DNA of 64,000 nt, from positions 1-64,000 of the forward strand of contig JBAZEH010000002.1 in assembly GCA_041653955.1 (NCBI GenBank), read 5' to 3'. The notes beneath the pieces were generated by a model, which ran no database searches, was not told the DNA's origin, and saw only the letters and a program-made list of their open reading frames with translations. A program made the translations under genes and the position numbers. Source of the stretch: UBA1562 sp041653955 (GTDB lineage: Bacteria > Omnitrophota > Gorgyraeia > Gygaellales > Profunditerraquicolaceae). Positions 39,771 to 48,779 of this stretch are shown in pieces (the first letter of the stretch is position 1; each line of letters starts with the position of its first letter).

Positions 39771-40713
39771 TATCGCGGTCAGCGTAGAGAAACTGGAGAA
39801 AAGGTTCGGGGATTTTGTCGCCGTAAACCGTATCGATTTTACGGTTCGAAGGGGGGAGATATTCGGGTTTCTCGGGCCTAACGGAGCGGGGAAATCCACC
39901 ACTATAAGGATGCTCTGTGGTATTATCCCTCCGACTTCAGGGAATGGGCATGTGGGAGGTTACGATATCATCCGGGAGCAGCATAAGATCAAAGAGCATA
40001 TAGGTTATATGTCGCAGAAATTCTCTTTGTATAATGACCTCACCGTAGCGGAAAATATAGATTTTTACAGCGGTTTATACAAGATACCCGCCGCGGAGAA
40101 AAGGGAGCGTTTTAATGCGGTATTACGCGCGGCGGGGCTGGAAGGGATGGAGTCGAGCCTCACCGTTACCCTTGCCGGAGGATGGAAACAGCGCCTGGCT
40201 TTGGGGTGCGCGCTTTTGCATAAACCGAAGATAATATTCCTTGATGAGCCTACCTCCGGGGTAGACCCTATTACGCGGCAGAACTTTTGGGATACTATAA
40301 AAGGGCTCTCCGCCGAAGGGGTCACTGTCTTTGTTACCACCCATTATATGGATGAAGCGGAGAACTGTAACCGCATGGTCCTTATTTACCACGGCACTAT
40401 CATAGCCCAGGGCACACCCCGGGAGATGAAGACTGAGGTGATGAAAAATGAAGTGCTTGAGATCGCGGTCCCTAATTCCCAGGGGTGGCTTGAGAAGGTG
40501 AAGGGTGCCCCTGGCGTAAATAAGGCGGCGCTATTCGGAGCGACGATCCACGCCGTAGTTAATGACAGCGCTATTGCCGCTACGCAGATAAAAGGGCTCC
40601 TTGATAAAGAGAACGCAGGCCCCTTTACCATAAATAAGATATCTCCGTCTCTGGAGGATGTGTTTGTTTGCGCTATAGAAAACTATGACCAGTCAACCCC
40701 TGAAAAGAATTAG
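39751..40713 (+). CDS. ABC transporter ATPase 2 of the YbhFSR-like exporter
   Basis: 320 residues from ATG 39751 (ATG 39748 also possible; the RBS AAGGA fits 39751 better). Walker A GPNGAGKST, signature LAGGWKQR (the usual LSGG is LAGG), Walker B IIFLDEPTSGVDP. The extra C-terminal 90 residues (VMKNEVLEIAVPNSQGWLEK...) are the family extension of drug-export ATPases. Paired with ATPase 1 to form the heterodimer driving the two permeases. Confidence 0.92.
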   Translation: MDNSQNDIAVSVEKLEKRFGDFVAVNRIDFTVRRGEIFGFLGPNGAGKSTTIRMLCGIIPPTSGNGHVGGYDIIREQHKIKEHIGYMSQKFSLYNDLTVAENIDFYSGLYKIPAAEKRERFNAVLRAAGLEGMESSLTVTLAGGWKQRLALGCALLHKPKIIFLDEPTSGVDPITRQNFWDTIKGLSAEGVTVFVTTHYMDEAENCNRMVLIYHGTIIAQGTPREMKTEVMKNEVLEIAVPNSQGWLEKVKGAPGVNKAALFGATIHAVVNDSAIAATQIKGLLDKENAGPFTINKISPSLEDVFVCAIENYDQSTPEKN

Positions 40714-41824
40714 GGCGATAGCCTATAAGGAGTTTATCCAGATAAAGCGCGACCCCCGTTCGCTGGCCCTGGCCCTTTTTATCCCTGTTTTCCTGCTTTT
40801 TATTTTCGGATACGCCCTTTCGCTGGATATAGACCACGTGCGCACCGTTGTCTGGAACCAGGACCGCTCGCAGTTCTCCCGCGATTTTCTAATTAATTTC
40901 AATAATTCAAAATATTTTAATATAGTCAGGTATACCGATAATTACCGGGATATCGAGCATATGATAGACAGCGGAGAAGTGCTTATGGCCCTGGTTATCC
41001 CCAAGGATTTCTCCCGGTTGATCAGGTCGGGAAAGAGCGCGACAGTGCAATTACTGGTAGACGGAAGCGACGCCAATACAGCTACTATAGCCATGGGTTA
41101 TACGCGCTCCATCGTATCAAAATATAACGCTGACCTTCTGACTGATATGGTTGCCCGGCAGGGGGCCAAACCGTCCAGCTCCATTGATGCCCGCAGCCGG
41201 GTATGGTTCAATATGGGGCTTACCAGCACCTGGTTTATCATACCCGGGGTTATCGCGATGATCATTATGATCATCGCCGCGCTCCTTACTTCTATATGCG
41301 TGGCGCGGGAATGGGAGAGGGGGACGATGGAGCAGCTTATATCCACTCCGGTAAAGGCCCCCGAGTTGATCATCGGTAAATTCATACCCTATTTTATCAT
41401 CGGCATGTTTGACCTGACAGTGGGGTTGATCATGGCCCGCTTCCTGTTCGGGGTCCCTTTCAGGGGGAGCTATCTTCTTCTTTTCGCTTTAAGTTCGCTT
41501 TTTTTAACCGGTGCTTTATCGCAGGGGATACTGATCTCGGTAATAGCCAGGACGCAGTTGATGGCAAGCCAGATAGCTACTCTCACGACGATGATACCGA
41601 CCATACTTCTATCAGGGTTTATATACCCTATTTTCAATATGCCCAAATTCATACAGGTGATCACATATTTTATCCCGGCGCGCTACTATATCGTTATTTT
41701 AAGGGAATTGTTCTTAAAGGGGGGGACCATAAACGTTATGTGGGATGAAAGCGCGTTCCTTCTGGTATTCGCTTTTATGATGCTCGGGTCAGCCGTAATA
41801 AGGTTCCGTAAAAAGGTGGCGTAA
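40685..41824 (+). CDS. ABC-2 type permease, YbhS-like
   Basis: 379 residues: N-terminal amphipathic helix and first membrane segment (AIAYKEFIQIKRDPRSLALA), a large periplasmic domain with NSKYFNIVRYTDN, and five C-terminal helices (WERGTMEQLISTPVKAPELI in the coupling region). Overlaps ATPase 2 by 29 bp. Homologous to the next gene, with which it should form the pore. Confidence 0.92.
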   Translation: MTSQPLKRIRAIAYKEFIQIKRDPRSLALALFIPVFLLFIFGYALSLDIDHVRTVVWNQDRSQFSRDFLINFNNSKYFNIVRYTDNYRDIEHMIDSGEVLMALVIPKDFSRLIRSGKSATVQLLVDGSDANTATIAMGYTRSIVSKYNADLLTDMVARQGAKPSSSIDARSRVWFNMGLTSTWFIIPGVIAMIIMIIAALLTSICVAREWERGTMEQLISTPVKAPELIIGKFIPYFIIGMFDLTVGLIMARFLFGVPFRGSYLLLFALSSLFLTGALSQGILISVIARTQLMASQIATLTTMIPTILLSGFIYPIFNMPKFIQVITYFIPARYYIVILRELFLKGGTINVMWDESAFLLVFAFMMLGSAVIRFRKKVA

Positions 41825-42951
41825 TGTTTGAACGGGCGATATCAGTATTGGTAAAAGAGTTTAAACAGATCTTCCGCGATCCCAGGATGAAGACTATTAT
41901 CTTTATCAGCCCCCTGATACAGATAATACTTTTTGGATACGCGGCGAATAAAGATATAACTTATGTCCCTGCGGCTGTCTATGACCGGGATAATACCGCG
42001 GAGAGCCGGGGGTTATTGCGCGATTTTACCTATTCCAAATATTTCGTCCCGGAGCATTATATATACAGCGACAGAGAGCAGGATGAGCTTTTGGATAAAG
42101 GCAGGGTCAGCGTCGTTATCCGTATTGACCGCGGTTTCGGAAGGGACCTGAAGGCGGGTAAAGATGCCTCGGTGCAGCTTGTTTTTGACGGGACTGATTC
42201 CAATACGGCAATGATCGTCATGGGGTATGCCAATACTATCGTCGGTAAATACCAGTATAAGTTAATGAAGGATAAGGCGGATGCGACCGGGAAGGTAAGC
42301 GCCGTGCCTGCGGTGGATTTGAGGGACCGGGCCTGGTTTAACGGCAACCTGATATCGCGTAACTATTATCTTCCGGGAGTCATCGCTACTATAGTCACTA
42401 TGATGTCGCTGCTTTTGACGGCTATGGCAATAGTAAAAGAGAAAGAGATAGGCACTATGGAGCAGTTGATAGTGAGCCCGATAAGGCCGATAGAGCTTAT
42501 CATAGGAAAACTTATGCCTTTTGGCGTGATCGCGCTTATCCAGATCACGCTTATCACCTTTTTAGGGGTGGTATGGTTCCGCGTCCCTTTAAAAGGAAAC
42601 CTCCTTTTGCTGCTTTTTTCTACGTGCATATATTTATTTACCACCTTAGGGATAGGGCTCTTTATCTCTACCATCTCTTCGACCCAGCAGGAAGCGATGA
42701 TGTCGGTATTCCTTTTTTATATGCCTACGATACTGTTGTCCGGATTCGCTTATCCCATAGCCAATATGCCCAAGGTTATCCAGTATTTTACCTTTATTAA
42801 CCCCTTGCGTTATTTCCTGGTGATCATCAGGGGGATATTCCTGAAGGGGGTAGGTATTGATATACTTTGGGTCCAGATGGTACCGTTGGCGTTCATGGGG
42901 ATGCTCGTGATAACCTTAAGCGCGTTTAAGTTCCGAAGGAGCCTGGGATAG
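41824..42951 (+). CDS. ABC-2 type permease, YbhR-like
   Basis: 375 residues with the same layout as its neighbour: SVLVKEFKQIFRDPRMKTII, periplasmic YSKYFVPEHYIYSD, coupling KEIGTMEQLIVSPIRPIELI. Start codon overlaps the previous stop by one base (TAATG). Completes a TolC-adaptor-2xATPase-2xpermease operon for efflux of lipophilic compounds. Confidence 0.92.
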   Translation: MFERAISVLVKEFKQIFRDPRMKTIIFISPLIQIILFGYAANKDITYVPAAVYDRDNTAESRGLLRDFTYSKYFVPEHYIYSDREQDELLDKGRVSVVIRIDRGFGRDLKAGKDASVQLVFDGTDSNTAMIVMGYANTIVGKYQYKLMKDKADATGKVSAVPAVDLRDRAWFNGNLISRNYYLPGVIATIVTMMSLLLTAMAIVKEKEIGTMEQLIVSPIRPIELIIGKLMPFGVIALIQITLITFLGVVWFRVPLKGNLLLLLFSTCIYLFTTLGIGLFISTISSTQQEAMMSVFLFYMPTILLSGFAYPIANMPKVIQYFTFINPLRYFLVIIRGIFLKGVGIDILWVQMVPLAFMGMLVITLSAFKFRRSLG

Positions 42952-42967
42952 GAGCATTTTTTCATCA

Positions 42968-42996
42968 TTGACCTTGCCGTACAATAGCAGTAAAAT
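42968..42996 (+). promoter_or_regulatory. Promoter of the 43037 gene and possibly the Mla operon (TTGACC/GCAGTAAAATA class)
   Basis: TTGACC (42968-42973), 17-bp spacer ending GCAG, TAAAAT (42991-42996). Matches the promoters at 34063 and 63180. Confidence 0.75.
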
Positions 42997-43036
42997 ATAA
43001 GAGTGCAGATCAAAGAAGGCTAAAAGGGAGGGATAT

Positions 43037-43432
43037 ATGAAGAGGGGGACCGCACGGGTCATTTTATTATCGGTTTTATTCTGTTTGATCCTTTATCCGC
43101 TATATGCCCAGGAGGGGTGTCCCGTTAAAGGCGACCTCGCCGGCAGCCATGACGTGAATGATGATGGCGTAGCGGACGTGGTTTATTATGGCGACGGGAA
43201 ATATATAACGAAAGCGGAAGCGGACACCAATTATGACGGCGCTTCGGATGTTGTGGTATATATGGAGGAAGGAAAATTCAAGTCAGCCGAGGCGGATACC
43301 GATTATGACGGCACGCACGATAAGAAATTCAACGATGCCGCGGAATTCAACAGCTGGCTGAACGCGAATAACCCGGACTTCAACGATAAGCTGAACAAGG
43401 ATGACTGGCGGGTAGATATTCTTAAATTTTAG
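43037..43432 (+). CDS. Exported protein with EF-hand-like Asp-rich repeats
   Basis: 131 residues: signal peptide (ending LYAQ), then three repeats with D-x-N-x-D-G pattern: DVNDDGVADVVYY, DTNYDGASDVVVYM, DTDYDGTHDKKF. These are calcium-binding-loop-like, as in dockerin or FG-GAP/VCBS type repeats. The pattern of short strands after each loop supports a small beta-repeat. Function unknown; it precedes the lipid-transport operon by 37 bp and may be co-transcribed. Confidence 0.75.
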   Translation: MKRGTARVILLSVLFCLILYPLYAQEGCPVKGDLAGSHDVNDDGVADVVYYGDGKYITKAEADTNYDGASDVVVYMEEGKFKSAEADTDYDGTHDKKFNDAAEFNSWLNANNPDFNDKLNKDDWRVDILKF

Positions 43433-43469
43433 GTTTTTTAATCAGGCGCGATAAGGGGCTTTGGGTGTA

Positions 43470-44600
43470 ATGCCGCAGGAAAAGATCAATTTTGATTATT
43501 CCGTACCGAATACTCTCCTTATCAAGATAAGCGGGGATTGGGTCATTTCATCGGAGCTCCCATCCGTAAACGAAATAGAAAAGGCCCTATCCGGGCGCGC
43601 AGGTATCACGCAATTATCGTTTGACCTTTCCGGTCTCACCAAATGGGACAGCGGGTTTGTTTCTTTTATCCTCCAGATAATCAGGTATTCACAGAATAAA
43701 AATATCCATGTCTCCCGCGGGGGGCTCCCGCAGGGAGTAGAAAAGTTCCTCAAACTCGCCCTGAAAGCGAATGAGACGGAACCAATGCCTCCTCAAGCTG
43801 CGCGCCTTACTTTTCTGGCGATGGTCGGGGATAAGGCGATCAAGATAAGGGAGGGTGTGCTTTCCCTTCTTGATTTTTTGGGTGAGATAGCTTTTGCTTT
43901 TTGGAGATTCTTCAGGGGGAAGGCATATTTTTGCCGTGATGACTTTGTTTATATCGTGCAAAGGTGCGGCGTGGATGCCTTGCCTCTTGTTTCCCTGATA
44001 AGCATGCTGGTAGGGATTATCCTCGCGTTTGTGGGAGTTATACAACTTGAACTGTTCGGGGCGCAGATATTCATTGCCGATATCGTGGGTATTGCCATGG
44101 TGCGCGTGATGGGGGCCGTGATGACAGGCATACTGCTTTCAGGCCGCACAGGAGCCTCTTTTGCTGCGGAATTGGGTATTATGCAAACGAATGAAGAGGT
44201 AGACGCCTTAAGGACCCTGGGGGTCAACCCGGTTGAATACCTGGTTATGCCGCGTGTCCTGGCGTTGATCATCATGATGCCTCTTTTGACGATATATGCC
44301 GACCTTATGGGTATAATAGGAGGGTTTGCCGTAAGCACGGGCTTTTTGGGTATAAATCCGGTAGAATATTTAAACCACACCAAGGATGCCGTGACCTTGA
44401 ACAATTTATGGATAGGGATCACGCATGGCCTTGTGTTCGGGATTATTATTTCGGTAGCCGGGTGCCTGCGCGGCATCAGGTGCGGGAGGAGTGCCGCAGG
44501 GGTAGGAGAGGCGACCACTTCGGCGGTAGTATCCGCGATCACGGGTATTGTGATCGCGACAGCGATAATCACATTTATCTGTCAGGTATTAAGGGTATAG
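43470..44600 (+). CDS. mlaE: MlaE-type ABC permease with fused N-terminal STAS (MlaB-like) domain
   Basis: About 376 residues from ATG 43470 (a TTG 9 bp upstream is in frame). Residues 1-100 are a STAS domain (LSFDLSGLTKWDSGFVSFIL), the rest an MlaE permease (LLSGRTGASFAAELGIMQTNEEVDAL, VMPRVLALIIMMPLLTIYAD). In E. coli MlaB and MlaE are separate; here they are one chain. Part of the phospholipid-trafficking complex at the inner membrane. Confidence 0.93.
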   Translation: MPQEKINFDYSVPNTLLIKISGDWVISSELPSVNEIEKALSGRAGITQLSFDLSGLTKWDSGFVSFILQIIRYSQNKNIHVSRGGLPQGVEKFLKLALKANETEPMPPQAARLTFLAMVGDKAIKIREGVLSLLDFLGEIAFAFWRFFRGKAYFCRDDFVYIVQRCGVDALPLVSLISMLVGIILAFVGVIQLELFGAQIFIADIVGIAMVRVMGAVMTGILLSGRTGASFAAELGIMQTNEEVDALRTLGVNPVEYLVMPRVLALIIMMPLLTIYADLMGIIGGFAVSTGFLGINPVEYLNHTKDAVTLNNLWIGITHGLVFGIIISVAGCLRGIRCGRSAAGVGEATTSAVVSAITGIVIATAIITFICQVLRV

Positions 44601-44603
44601 GAT

Positions 44604-45377
44604 ATGGCGCAGATCCCAGGGCCTATTATTGAAGTCCGCGATCTTAAACTGGCCTACGATAACTATGTCGTAATGCGCGGCCTGAACTTTAAGATTTTTA
44701 AAGGGAATATTTTTATTGTCATGGGAGGAAGCGGTTGCGGTAAGAGTACCCTGCTTAAGGCCCTTATCGGATTAAATGCCCCACAGAAAGGCAAGGTTTT
44801 ATATAATGGCGCTGACTTCTGGGCCGCGGATGATGCGGGGCAGGAAGCGATCATGCGGCGTTTCGGGATCCTTTATCAGGGAGGGGCATTGTGGAGTTCG
44901 CTGACATTGGGTGAGAATGTGGCGCTTCCCTTACAGCTTTATTCAGGCCTCTCTGCGGGACAGATACGGGAGGTTGCGGCATTGAAACTTTCGCTGGTTG
45001 GCCTTGGAGGGTATGAAGAACTTTATCCTTCCGAGATAAGCGGAGGGATGCGTAAGAGGGCCGGCCTGGCGCGGGCGATCGCGCTTGATCCGGATATAAT
45101 ATTTTTTGATGAACCTTCGGCTGGGCTTGACCCCGTGAATGCGCGGGCCCTTGATGACTTAATACTGGAGCTGCGCGATACGCTGGGGGCTACCATAGTA
45201 GTAGTCACGCACGAACTCGCCAGCATATTCGCGATAGGGGATAACTCCATATTCCTTGACGCGGAAACTAAAACAATGATAGCGGAAGGCAACCCAAAAG
45301 AACTGTTAGCCAATTCAGATAACCCCAAGGTCATTCAGTTTTTAACCAGGGGAGAGAAGCAAGGAGCCGGAAAATGA
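44604..45377 (+). CDS. mlaF: MlaF-type ABC ATPase
   Basis: 257 residues: Walker A GGSGCGKST, Q-loop region LYQGGALWSSLTLGENV, signature ISGGMRKRAGLA, Walker B IIFFDEPSAGLDP. These are the specific variants of MlaF/Ttg2A ATPases. Four base pairs between it and MlaE; overlaps the MCE gene by 4 bp. Confidence 0.95.
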   Translation: MAQIPGPIIEVRDLKLAYDNYVVMRGLNFKIFKGNIFIVMGGSGCGKSTLLKALIGLNAPQKGKVLYNGADFWAADDAGQEAIMRRFGILYQGGALWSSLTLGENVALPLQLYSGLSAGQIREVAALKLSLVGLGGYEELYPSEISGGMRKRAGLARAIALDPDIIFFDEPSAGLDPVNARALDDLILELRDTLGATIVVVTHELASIFAIGDNSIFLDAETKTMIAEGNPKELLANSDNPKVIQFLTRGEKQGAGK

Positions 45378-46078
45378 GCAAGAGAGCGAATAAGACCTCG
45401 ATAGGCGTTTTTGTGGTGGGCGCGGTAGTTTTGCTGGTGATAGCCATACTGGTATTCGGTTCGGGGGACCTGTTCAAACATTCGGATAAATATGTCCTTT
45501 TTTTTGATGGTTCGGTAAAGGGGCTCTCCGAGGGCGCTCCGGTAATATTCCGGGGGGTTAAGATAGGCAATGTCAAGGATATCAGCCTGCTTTATGACCC
45601 GGGCACAAAGAAGGTGTTGATACCCGTTATAGTGGATGTAGAGCTTTCGCGCGTAAAGGGTGCTCCGGAGAAGCGCGGTTACGCCGATTACAACATATTA
45701 GTAAAGCAGGGTTTAAGGGCTAAGCTGGAAATACAGAATTTTATAACCGGACAACTTATGTTATCCCTGGATTTTTATCCGGACAGGGAGGAGAAGGTGT
45801 ACGGCCTTATCAAGGAGTACCCTGAGCTGCCGGCATTGCCGATATCCCCGGATATATTTGAGTTGATGAATGATATCCCCGTAAAAGAGATCTCTTCTAA
45901 CCTGGAGAAGATGACTTCGGGGGTAAGCAAGCTGATAAATTCAGAGGGCTTTTACGGGCTCAAGACGCTTTTACAGGAGTTAACTATGACTGCGCGCTCC
46001 ATAAGGTTCCTGACCGAATATCTTGAAGAGCATCCTGAAGCATTCTTAAAAGGAAAACCGAGAGCAAAAGGAGAGTAA
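45374..46078 (+). CDS. mlaD: MCE-domain substrate-binding protein, MlaD/PqiB-like
   Basis: 234 residues: N-terminal membrane helix (IGVFVVGAVVLLVIAILVF), one MCE domain (YVLFFDGSVKGLSEGAPVIFRGVKIG, ILVKQGLRAKLEIQNFITGQ), and a helical tail of about 90 residues. One MCE domain makes a hexameric ring rather than a PqiB-like tube. It hands phospholipid between MlaFE and the outer membrane side. Confidence 0.92.
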   Translation: MSKRANKTSIGVFVVGAVVLLVIAILVFGSGDLFKHSDKYVLFFDGSVKGLSEGAPVIFRGVKIGNVKDISLLYDPGTKKVLIPVIVDVELSRVKGAPEKRGYADYNILVKQGLRAKLEIQNFITGQLMLSLDFYPDREEKVYGLIKEYPELPALPISPDIFELMNDIPVKEISSNLEKMTSGVSKLINSEGFYGLKTLLQELTMTARSIRFLTEYLEEHPEAFLKGKPRAKGE

Positions 46079-46079
46079 G

Positions 46080-46706
46080 ATGAGAAATATTATCTGCCTG
46101 TCCCTTATTTTATTTCTAAGCGGGTGTGTATCCATCCCGAACAGCCCCAAATCTAAATTTTACACGCTTAAAGCAGTGAGCCCGGATAATACCGGTGAGC
46201 AGATCAGCCTTTCGCCAGGGATGATACTGGGCGTGGGGCCGGTCACGGTACCCCAATACCTGAACCGTCCGCAGATGGTAACCCAGGATAAAGACGGTAT
46301 GCTTAAATTCTCCGAGTTTGACCGTTGGGGAGAGCCATTGGAGCTGGCGTTGACGCGCCTGCTTGCTACCAACCTGTCAACAATCGCAGCAGAAGGAAAT
46401 ATTGAGGTATATCCATGGAACCCGGTTATCCCGGTGAACTATCAGGTGTTCGCCGATATAGTAAGGATGGAGAGCCAACTAAACGGTGATATGCTCCTGG
46501 TATTGCAGTGGTCTATTATTGATGCGCAGGCGAATAGGATGGTATTTACGAAAAGGTTTGAGTCCAGGAAACCGATCAGCCCCAATAACTATTCGGGGAT
46601 GGTTGAGGTATTGAGCGCTTCATTTGCGTCTTTCAGCAGAGAGGTTGCAGAGGAAGTTTCTAAGCTCGCAGTGCAAACGAAAAAGGCAAACAATGACACA
46701 AACTAG
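46080..46706 (+). CDS. ABC-type transport auxiliary lipoprotein, PqiC-like
   Basis: 208 residues: lipoprotein signal (LFLSGC, Cys at about 16), then the PqiC/DUF330 pattern (FYTLKAVSP; GVGPVTVPQYLNRPQMVTQ; FDRWGEPLELALTRLLATNL). In the Pqi system this outer-membrane lipoprotein docks the MCE tube. Its presence with MlaFED-like genes makes the operon a hybrid between Mla and Pqi layouts. Confidence 0.9.
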   Translation: MRNIICLSLILFLSGCVSIPNSPKSKFYTLKAVSPDNTGEQISLSPGMILGVGPVTVPQYLNRPQMVTQDKDGMLKFSEFDRWGEPLELALTRLLATNLSTIAAEGNIEVYPWNPVIPVNYQVFADIVRMESQLNGDMLLVLQWSIIDAQANRMVFTKRFESRKPISPNNYSGMVEVLSASFASFSREVAEEVSKLAVQTKKANNDTN

Positions 46707-47607
46707 CGCGGAAATGAATAGGCGGCAGATATACGCAACAAGGGTCTCCATGTTTGGCGCGCTGGCGATCTTTTTTATTTCCGCAGGCGCGGGGCTTGCC
46801 TTAGACTCCATAACATTGCTGCTGGATGCCTCTGCCAGCCTGGTGATATTGGCCGTGGCATTTTTCATGCATACTTCCATAAAGAAATTACAGTCTCCTC
46901 CTGACAGGTTCTTTAATTTTGGTTACGGAAAATACGAGCCTTTGACCCTTATAGCGCAAGGCGTATTGATAATTACTACCTGCCTGATCAGCATAAAGTT
47001 CGCCCTGCAGGATATAATACACGCTGATAACGTAGAGGATTACGGGATAGCCGTAATAGCCACTTTCTTAGCAGGCATAATAGGGATATTCGTCACCACG
47101 TATATTAAGCGCAGCGCCAGGCTCACTCATTCTCAGATACTGGATACCGCGGGGATGCACTGGCTTGCCGATACGCTTATGTCTTTTGGGGTTTGCGCGG
47201 GGTTCGCCTTAGGGTTTATCCTGCAGGAGCTCGGTTATTACAGGATAACCCCTTATGTAGACCCGGTAATGGCTATAGTGCTCGCGCTTATCCTTATCCG
47301 GATGCCTATACGGATCATCATGCGTAATGGCCTTGAGCTTCTGGACGCCGTGCCTCCGGGAGATATTCATAAGAAAGTGGTTGAGGTAGCCCAGGGGCAT
47401 AAACCGAAATCATTCGGTATCCATCGCCTCAGGACCAGGAAGGCGGGGGAGAGGGTGTTCGCGGATATATGTTTTATCGTAAAAGAGGACCTCACCGTAG
47501 CGCAGGTGCAGGAGTTGGCTGATAATTTTGAGCGCGACCTGAAGGAGCTTTTACCGGTTTCCGACGTGGTGGTATATTTCAAGCCGCGTCCGGGAGCCGG
47601 TAAATAG
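46693..47607 (+). CDS. Cation diffusion facilitator family transporter, divergent
   Basis: 304 residues from ATG 46693 (overlaps the lipoprotein gene by 14 bp). Six membrane helices, then a cytoplasmic domain (IHRLRTRKAGERVFADICFIV). The second metal motif is canonical (HWLADTLMSFGV), but the first reads LDASASLVI where CDF proteins have DAxHSLxD, so one half of the zinc site is altered. Metal specificity or transport ability may differ. Likely exports Zn, Fe or Mn. Confidence 0.85.
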   Translation: MTQTSAEMNRRQIYATRVSMFGALAIFFISAGAGLALDSITLLLDASASLVILAVAFFMHTSIKKLQSPPDRFFNFGYGKYEPLTLIAQGVLIITTCLISIKFALQDIIHADNVEDYGIAVIATFLAGIIGIFVTTYIKRSARLTHSQILDTAGMHWLADTLMSFGVCAGFALGFILQELGYYRITPYVDPVMAIVLALILIRMPIRIIMRNGLELLDAVPPGDIHKKVVEVAQGHKPKSFGIHRLRTRKAGERVFADICFIVKEDLTVAQVQELADNFERDLKELLPVSDVVVYFKPRPGAGK

Positions 47608-47621
47608 AAATATAAAAACAA

Positions 47622-47650
47622 TTGACGGACCGTTGTTTTGGGTGTATAAA
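47622..47650 (+). promoter_or_regulatory. Promoter of the HflKC operon
   Basis: TTGACG (47622-47627), 17-bp spacer, TATAAA (47645-47650). About 125 nt of leader with two hairpins follow before the gene. Confidence 0.7.
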
Positions 47651-47713
47651 AATACCAGGGAATAGATTTGGGTTTGGGAGCTAAAGAAGCTTCCAAAGGC
47701 TATTGGATGGTCG

Positions 47714-47752
47714 GGCCGCCATCTGTGATAATACAGGATGGCGGTCTTTTAT
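47714..47752 (+). terminator. Terminator-like hairpin in the HflKC leader
   Basis: GGCCGCCATC-TGT (47714-47726) pairs with ACA-g-GATGGCGGTC (47733-47746), then TTTT-A-TTTTTT. A second small hairpin (GGGAGCT/AGCTTCC) lies upstream near 47676-47693. Placed between promoter and start codon, so it may attenuate the operon. Confidence 0.7.
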
Positions 47753-47780
47753 TTTTTAGTACAGAAAAAAGGAGGCGCTT

Positions 47781-48779
47781 ATGTCCTTTGATAATGTCCC
47801 CAGCCCCGATGAGATAATTGACGTAGGTAAAAAGAAGTTAGGCGATGCCTGGAAATATATCCCCTGGTTTATAGGTATATTTCTGCTTTTAGGGGCCGCC
47901 AGGGGCATGATATATTCTATAGGCCCGGATGAGGTCGGCGTGATACAGCGTTTCGGCAAGTATGCGGGGTTAAGTTCTCCCGGGCTGCACGCCAAGATAC
48001 CTTTCGGCATAGATAAGGTAACCCCTATAAAAGTAGAGAAGGTCTTTAAGGAGGAATTCGGCTTTAAGACCATGCAGGCGGGAGTAAGGAGCAGGTATGG
48101 CCGGGGGGATTATCTTGATGAATCCCTGATGCTTACGGGAGACCTGAATATACTGGATGTGCGCTGGATAGTGCAGTTTCGGATAAAGGATGCAGTAAAA
48201 TTGATGTTTGCCACGCGTAACCCCCTCAATAATATCCGCGATATATCGGAAGTGGTTATGCGGCGTTTTGTGGGGGATTATTCCGTGGATGAAGTATTGA
48301 CCGTAAAAAGAGAGGAGATAGATGACCTCTCTCAGCAGGAGATACAGAGGATACTGGACAGCTATAATGTGGGGGTCCAGATAGTTACCGTTAAGCTGCT
48401 GGATGTAAACCCGGCGGAGAAGGTAAAGCCGGCATTCAACGAAGTCAATGAGGCCAAGCAGGAGAAGGAGAAGATGATCAACCAGGCCTGGGAGGCATAT
48501 AATAAAGTGATCCCCAAGGCCCGCGGCACCGCGGAAAAGACTATCCGCGAAGCGGAAGGCTATGCCATTGATAAGGTGAACCGCGCGAAAGGGGAATCCG
48601 AGCGTTTCCTTGCCACGCTGAAGGAGTATAAAAAGGCGCCGGAGATAACAAAAAAAAGGATGTATCTGGAGACTATGGCGGAGGTCCTGCCTGAAGCAAG
48701 GGAGAAATATATTATCGATAAAGAGCAGGGCTCTATCCTGCCTCTTTTGGATATAAATAAGAAGGGGGGTGAGCGCTGA
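47781..48779 (+). CDS. hflK: SPFH-domain membrane protein, HflK-like
   Basis: 332 residues: a membrane helix near 30-50 (IPWFIGIFLLLGAARGMIYS), SPFH domain (GPDEVGVIQRFGKYAGLSSPGLHAKIPF), and a long coiled coil (NEVNEAKQEKEKMINQAWEAY) with AEGYAIDKVNRAKGES. HflKC forms the cage around the FtsH protease in the inner membrane. Its stop overlaps the HflC start by one base. Confidence 0.9.
   Translation: MSFDNVPSPDEIIDVGKKKLGDAWKYIPWFIGIFLLLGAARGMIYSIGPDEVGVIQRFGKYAGLSSPGLHAKIPFGIDKVTPIKVEKVFKEEFGFKTMQAGVRSRYGRGDYLDESLMLTGDLNILDVRWIVQFRIKDAVKLMFATRNPLNNIRDISEVVMRRFVGDYSVDEVLTVKREEIDDLSQQEIQRILDSYNVGVQIVTVKLLDVNPAEKVKPAFNEVNEAKQEKEKMINQAWEAYNKVIPKARGTAEKTIREAEGYAIDKVNRAKGESERFLATLKEYKKAPEITKKRMYLETMAEVLPEAREKYIIDKEQGSILPLLDINKKGGER

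Noticed and set aside
43949..44572. Minus-strand ORF of 207 aa opposite mlaE
   Set aside because: Shadow of a strongly conserved permease; no RBS or family resemblance.
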